A stretch of 64,000 bases of DNA from Halichondria panicea (taxonomy: Eukaryota; Porifera; Demospongiae; Suberitida; Halichondriidae): the NCBI RefSeq assembly GCF_963675165.1, contig NC_087386.1, forward strand, positions 6,454,066 through 6,518,065. The letters are read 5' to 3'. Below, piece by piece: positions 27,401-33,400 of the stretch. Both the position numbers and the translations under genes were made by a program. Below the pieces are notes generated by a model, which was not told the DNA's origin, searched no databases, and saw nothing but the letters and a program-made list of their open reading frames with translations. Every line of letters starts with the position of its first letter. Position 1 is the first letter of the stretch.

Positions 27401-30400
27401 TGGATGGAATCATCTTGCTCTTCAGCTTCAAAAGTCTACAACTAGAGATCGTCTGCATGTGCAATAATTGATTGCTGCTCTAAGTCACACCCACTTCATG
27501 AGCTAGTTTTATTCGAGCTGGTCAGAAAGGGGGTGCACGTGCCCCTTGTGCCCTGCACTGGATCCGCCACTGATAATTGTAATCAATGTGTGTATAAAAG
27601 CTAGCTTAATTATGTAGCTTTGGCACCTCCACCGAGGCATCAGCGCTTTCATTGGTTTTGTTGTACAAACACATTTCCCACAACATGCTGTTTACATTGT
27701 TTTCCTCCTATGTACAGTCGGGAGAGACCCCTCTTTGGACAGCCAGTTTCAATGGTCACCAGAAATGTATGGAGCTCCTAATCGATGCTGGGGCCAATGT
27801 TGATATACCCGAAGAGGTGAGTGTAAGTAGCTGTGTACACACATCTCAGAGGCCACTAGCCACAGAGCCTCCCCATGTTCTGTTGACCTGGTTCATTAGA
27901 CACCAGAGCTAGTCATGTTTGTGTAGAGAGCACTCAGAGAAGGTCCGACAACCTGTGCGCCTAACATTAATTTTTACTGAATCAGCATTTTCATATAACT
28001 TGCCTTTAGAGGTACGTGTAGACTTAGTCCTCTGTCTTGTATTGTTAGGTCTAGTTTTAGTAATAGGAGCTCTAAACTCTTTCAATAACATCTGTATAAA
28101 GACAAATTCAGCAAATTATAATTCTAGTCGTACAGTTCTCGGACTTCCTCTGGAGAGCACTGGTAGTTGGTGTATCCCCTGACATTAGTGTAGATAGTCA
28201 TGTGATATTGTATAATGAGAATAGTTTGACGGCATTGCACTTTGCCATGGTTGGTAGTTAGCTCTGCACTAGAACGCTAGCTATTGGTAGCTGCAAGAGT
28301 GAGAAGAGAGCTGCAAGGCTCTGCTGACTTGCAACCATTAATTTTAGACTTGAACTTTGGCATCAATCATTTTTAACAAAAATCATCGTCGATCATTAGA
28401 GTTTCCCTGTGATTCTAGATTATGCATGCAGCAAAATTAAACATGTTCTCATAATCAGGGGCGGATCCAGGAATTTTGAAAAGGGAGGGGCAAGTTTGAA
28501 GAAAATGTTTACTACAAAAAATGTCAACAGTTTTTTTAAGCCCTGCCAGTGTGATTATGGATTGATTGATGACAGTATGACATACATAGTAGCAGGAGAT
28601 AGCAGAAATGGATGGAATCATCTTGCTCTTCAGCTTCAAAAGTCTACAACTAGAGATCGTCTGCATGTGCAATAATTGATTGCTGCTCTAAGTCACACCC
28701 ACTTCATGAGCTAGTTTTATTCGAGCTGGTCAGAAAGGGGGTGCACGTGCCCCTTGTGCCCTGCACTGGATCCGCCACTGATAATTGTAATCAATGTGTG
28801 TATAAAAGCTAGCTTAATTATGTAGCTTTGGCACCTCCACCGAGGCATCAGCGCTTTCATTGGTTTTGTTGTACAAACACATTTCCCACAACATGCTGTT
28901 TACATTGTTTTCCTCCATGTACAGTTGGGACGGACCCCTCTTTGGACAGCCAGTTTCAATGGTCACCAGAAATGTATGGAGCTCCTAATCGATGCTGAGG
29001 CCAATGTTGATATACCCGAAGAGGTGAGTGTAAGTAGCTGTGTACACACATCTCAGAGGCCACTAGCCACAGAGCCTCCCCATGTTCTGTTGACCTGGTT
29101 CATTAGACACCAGAGCTAGTCATGTTTGTGTAGAGAGCACTCAGAGAAGGTCCGACAACCTGTGCGCCTAACATTAATTTTTACTGAATCAGCATTTTCA
29201 TATAACTTGCCTTTAGAGGTACGTGTAGACTTAGTCCTCTGTCTTGTATTGTTAGGTCTAGTTTTAGTAATAGGAGCTCTAAACTCTTTCAATAACATCT
29301 GTATAAAGACAAATTCAGCAAATTTTAATAGTCCTATTCGTTTAAGAGCCTGGAATTTTGATTGCTATTTGAACGCCCACTAACTACTTCCTGTATAGCT
29401 TCCGCAGTAAAATTGTGCTGAGCTGGCACACCCTTTTACATTGTGTACATGCATATTGTTATCTATATTGTTATATGGTAGTGTTTTGTGGCTTACCAGG
29501 CCCTCAAGACAAAGATGATTCTGCCAGGAGGATCTGGATCTGGATCTTGGATATTATTTTCTCACACATAGGGGAATGAGCGCGCATGCGCATTACATCC
29601 ACGGGAATAATTAAAGGGTGTGTCCAAATAGATCAATTTCACAAATGGCTACGGCTAGCTAGCTGTTTTAACAGATATTTTCTGAGTATTGTAGCTAACA
29701 AAAAGCTAGCGCTTTAGTGCAAGGCTAACTCATATGTTGAATAGAAAGTTTGTGCGGACAGATGATGCTATGAAAGATTCTGAAGAGACTGCAACAGCCT
29801 TCAATGTGAGTCAAACTAGCCATAACTCGAGAAAGAAGCTTTAGTTTGCAAAATCCACGAATCAAAATCCAAGAGAACGTGGCTAGAAGCCTATAGAAGC
29901 TGTTAGCTTTCGTCGCATTGCAACCGTTGAGCAGTTACAGCTGGAACAGACACACAGACAGACAGACAGACAGACACGTACACACACACAGTCAGCTTTA
30001 CCGTATCCCTCGTGCGGCTACGCCTCGAGGCATAATAACTGATTGAGATTATAGCTTTGTTGGGAGAAGTAGGATTGAGTGTAAGTAGCTGTACACACAT
30101 CTCAGAGGCCATTAGCCACAGAGCCTCCCCATTTTCTGTTGACCTGGTCCATTAGACACCAGAGCTAGTCATGTTTGTGTAGAGAGCACTCAGAGAAGGT
30201 CCGACAACCTGTGCGCCTAACATTAATTTTTGCTGAATCAGCATTTTCATAGCTGGTCCAGTTGCTGTGATATATAATTATATGGTTTATGGTCTATAAC
30301 AGAACAACCAGACAGCTCTGCATGTAGCCAGTAGACATGGACATGATGAGATAGTGAGGGTCCTCTGCTGTGACATTAGTGTAGATAGTCATGTGATATT

Positions 30401-33400
30401 GTATGAGTGATATTGTGTAATGAGTGGATCTGTACTATCTTGACTCTGTACAGGATGGATTCACTGCGTTGATTGCAGCTGCTCAGGAGGGTCATGTGAG
30501 GACAGTGGAATTGTTGATTGCGGCAAAAGCTGGAGTTGACATTCAAAATAAGGTGAGATTTACCGCTTGTCTGTTAGTAATTATTTGGATGTGTACAGAA
30601 TGGATCCACAGCATTGTACATGGCCAGTGAGAATGGTCACTGTGGAGTTGTTAGAATGTTGTTGGAGGCCAAGGCTGACGTTCACAACAAGAATAATGTG
30701 TGCATGGTGGTGTTTGTGTACTCTGCTGATTCCATGGTTGAGTGTGTGTACTGTCACCTCTGTGTTAGCCTCGTTCCCAAGCCGATTTTTTCGAGGGGGA
30801 AAAGGCCTGGTGTCATTGCTTGGGTGTTAGTGCGCATGGTAATCGTGCACAAATAATGTAAAACTTTTGCAAACTAGTCCGTTTACTAGGAATATGTTCC
30901 GTAATACGTAATTCCATACTGAAGCTATGGCTTACGCCCTCTATTGCGTTGGCCAAGAAAGCTTGTACACTTATAGTCTAAAGTCTGAGGCCAGTAGTCT
31001 CTCATCTACCTCTAGTTCTACGATGGTCGTATGGTCGGGTTGTCTTCTCAAGCAGCAGTTAAAAGTAGACGAGAGCCTCTTCTGGCTTCAGACTAGTGTG
31101 CAAGCCTTCTTGATCAACACAATAGAAGCACAGCACGGTAGATAGGGGGGAAAGAAGGGGATTCCCCATAGAGCACTGGTAGTTGGTGTATCCCCTGACA
31201 TTAGTGTAGATAGTCATGTGATATTGTATAATGAGAATAGTTGGACGGCATTGCACTTTGCCATGGTTGGTAGTTAGCTCTGCACTAGAACGCTAGCTAT
31301 TGGTAGCTGCAAGAGTGAGAAGAGAGCTGCAAGGCTCTGCTGACTTGCAACCATTAATTTTAGACTTGAACTTTGGCATCGATCATTTTTAACAAAAATC
31401 ATCGTCGATCATTAGAGTTTCCCTGTGATTCTAGATTATGCATGCAGCAAAATTAAACATGTTCTCATAATCAGGGGCGGATCCAGGAATTTGAAAAGGG
31501 GGGGCAAGTTTGAAGAAAATGTTTACTACAAAAAATGTCAACAGTTTTTTTAAGCCCAGCCAGTGTGATTATGGATTGATTGATGACAGTATGACATACA
31601 TAGTAGCAGGAGATAGCAGAAATGGATGGAATCATCTTGCTCTTCAGCTTCAAAAGTCTACAACTAGAGATTGTCTGCTGTTCTGCATGTGCAATAATTG
31701 ATTGCTGCTCTAAGTCACACCCACTTCATGAGCTAGTTTTATTCGAGCTGGTCAGAAAGGGGGTGCACGTGCCCCTTGTGCCCTGCACTGGATCCGCCAC
31801 TGATAATTGTAATCAATGTGTGTATAAAAGCTAGCTTAATTATATGTAGCTTTGGCACCTCCACCGAGGCATCAGCGCTTTCATTGGTTTTGTTGTACAA
31901 ACACATTTCCCACAACATGCTGTTTACATTGTTTTCCTCCATGTACAGTTGGGACGGACCCCTCTTTGGACAGCCAGTGTTAGTGGTCACCAAAAATGTA
32001 TGGAGCTCCTAATCAATGCTGGGGCCAATGTTGATATACCCGAAGAGGTGAGTGTAAGTAGCTGTGTACACACATCTCAGAGGCCACTAGCCACAGAGCC
32101 TCCCCATGTTCTGTTGACCTGGTTCATTAGACACCAGAGCTAGTCATGTTTGTGTAGAGAGCACTCAGAGAAGGTCCGACAACCTGTGCGCCTAACATTA
32201 ATTTTTGCTGAATCAGTATTTTCATATAACTTGCCTTTAGAGGTACGTGTAGACTTAGTCCTCTGTCTTGTATTGTTAGGTCTAGTTTTTAATAGGAGCT
32301 CTAGCTAACTCTCTCAACAATATCTGTATAAAGGCAAATTCAGCAATTTTAATTCTAAGCATACGGTTGTCGGACCTCCTCTAGATCTGTAGTGTAGATA
32401 GTCATGTGATATTGTATAATGAGTGGGTCTGTGATGAGTGATGGTTCACCTGCTCACACTATCTTGACTCTGTACAGACTGGAGCCACTGCGTTGATGGC
32501 AGCTGCTCGGGAGGGTCATGTGAGGGCAGTGAAATTATTGATTGCTGCGAAGGCTCAAGTTGACTATCAAAATAAGGTGAGATTTACTGCTTGTCTGTTA
32601 GTAATTATTTGGATTTGTACAGGGTAGAGGGACGGCATTGAACTTTGCCAGAGTCCCTGTTGAGTTGTTACAATAGGGTTAGGGTTAGGGTTGTGGTGTT
32701 TGAGTACTCAGCTGATTCCATGCATGGTTGAGTGTGTGTACTGTCACCTCTGTGTGTGAGTGGACTGAGTAGTGGAGAGTGTTCATTTGCAGTGACATAT
32801 AATTATATGGTTTATGGTCTATAACAGGACAACCTGACAGCTCTGTATGCAGCCAGTAGGAATGGACATGATGAGATAGTGAGGGTCCTCTTAGCAGCCA
32901 AGGCTACAGTCAACACTCAGACCAAGGTTGGTACAAACACATTTCCCACAACATGCTGTTTACATTGTTTTCCTCCATCTACAGTTGGGACAGACCTCTC
33001 TTTGGACAACCAGTTTCTATGGTCACCAAAAATGTATGGAGCTCCTAATCGATGCTGGGGCCAATGTTGATATACCCGAAGAGGTGAGTGTAAGTAGCTG
33101 TATACACACATCTCAGAGGCCACTAGCCACAGAGCCTCCTCATGTTCTGTTGACCTGGTTCAATAGACACCAGAGCTAGTCATGTTTGTGTAGAGAGCAC
33201 TCAGAGAAGGCCCGATAACCTGTGCGCCTAACATTAATTTTTGCTGAATCAGCATTTTCGTATAACTTGCCTTTAGAGGTACGTGTAGACTTAGTCCTCT
33301 GTCTTGTATTGTTAGGTCTAGTTTTAGTAATAGGAGCTCTAAACTCTTTCAATAACATCTGTATAAAGACAAATTCAGCAAATTTTAATATAGTCCTATT

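Larger units (their letters stand above)
28157..31636 (+). repeat. Segmental duplication, about 3.5 kb, copy 2
   Basis: Second copy of 21,965-25,430. Boundaries are approximate because flanking spacer is itself repeated. Confidence 0.8.
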
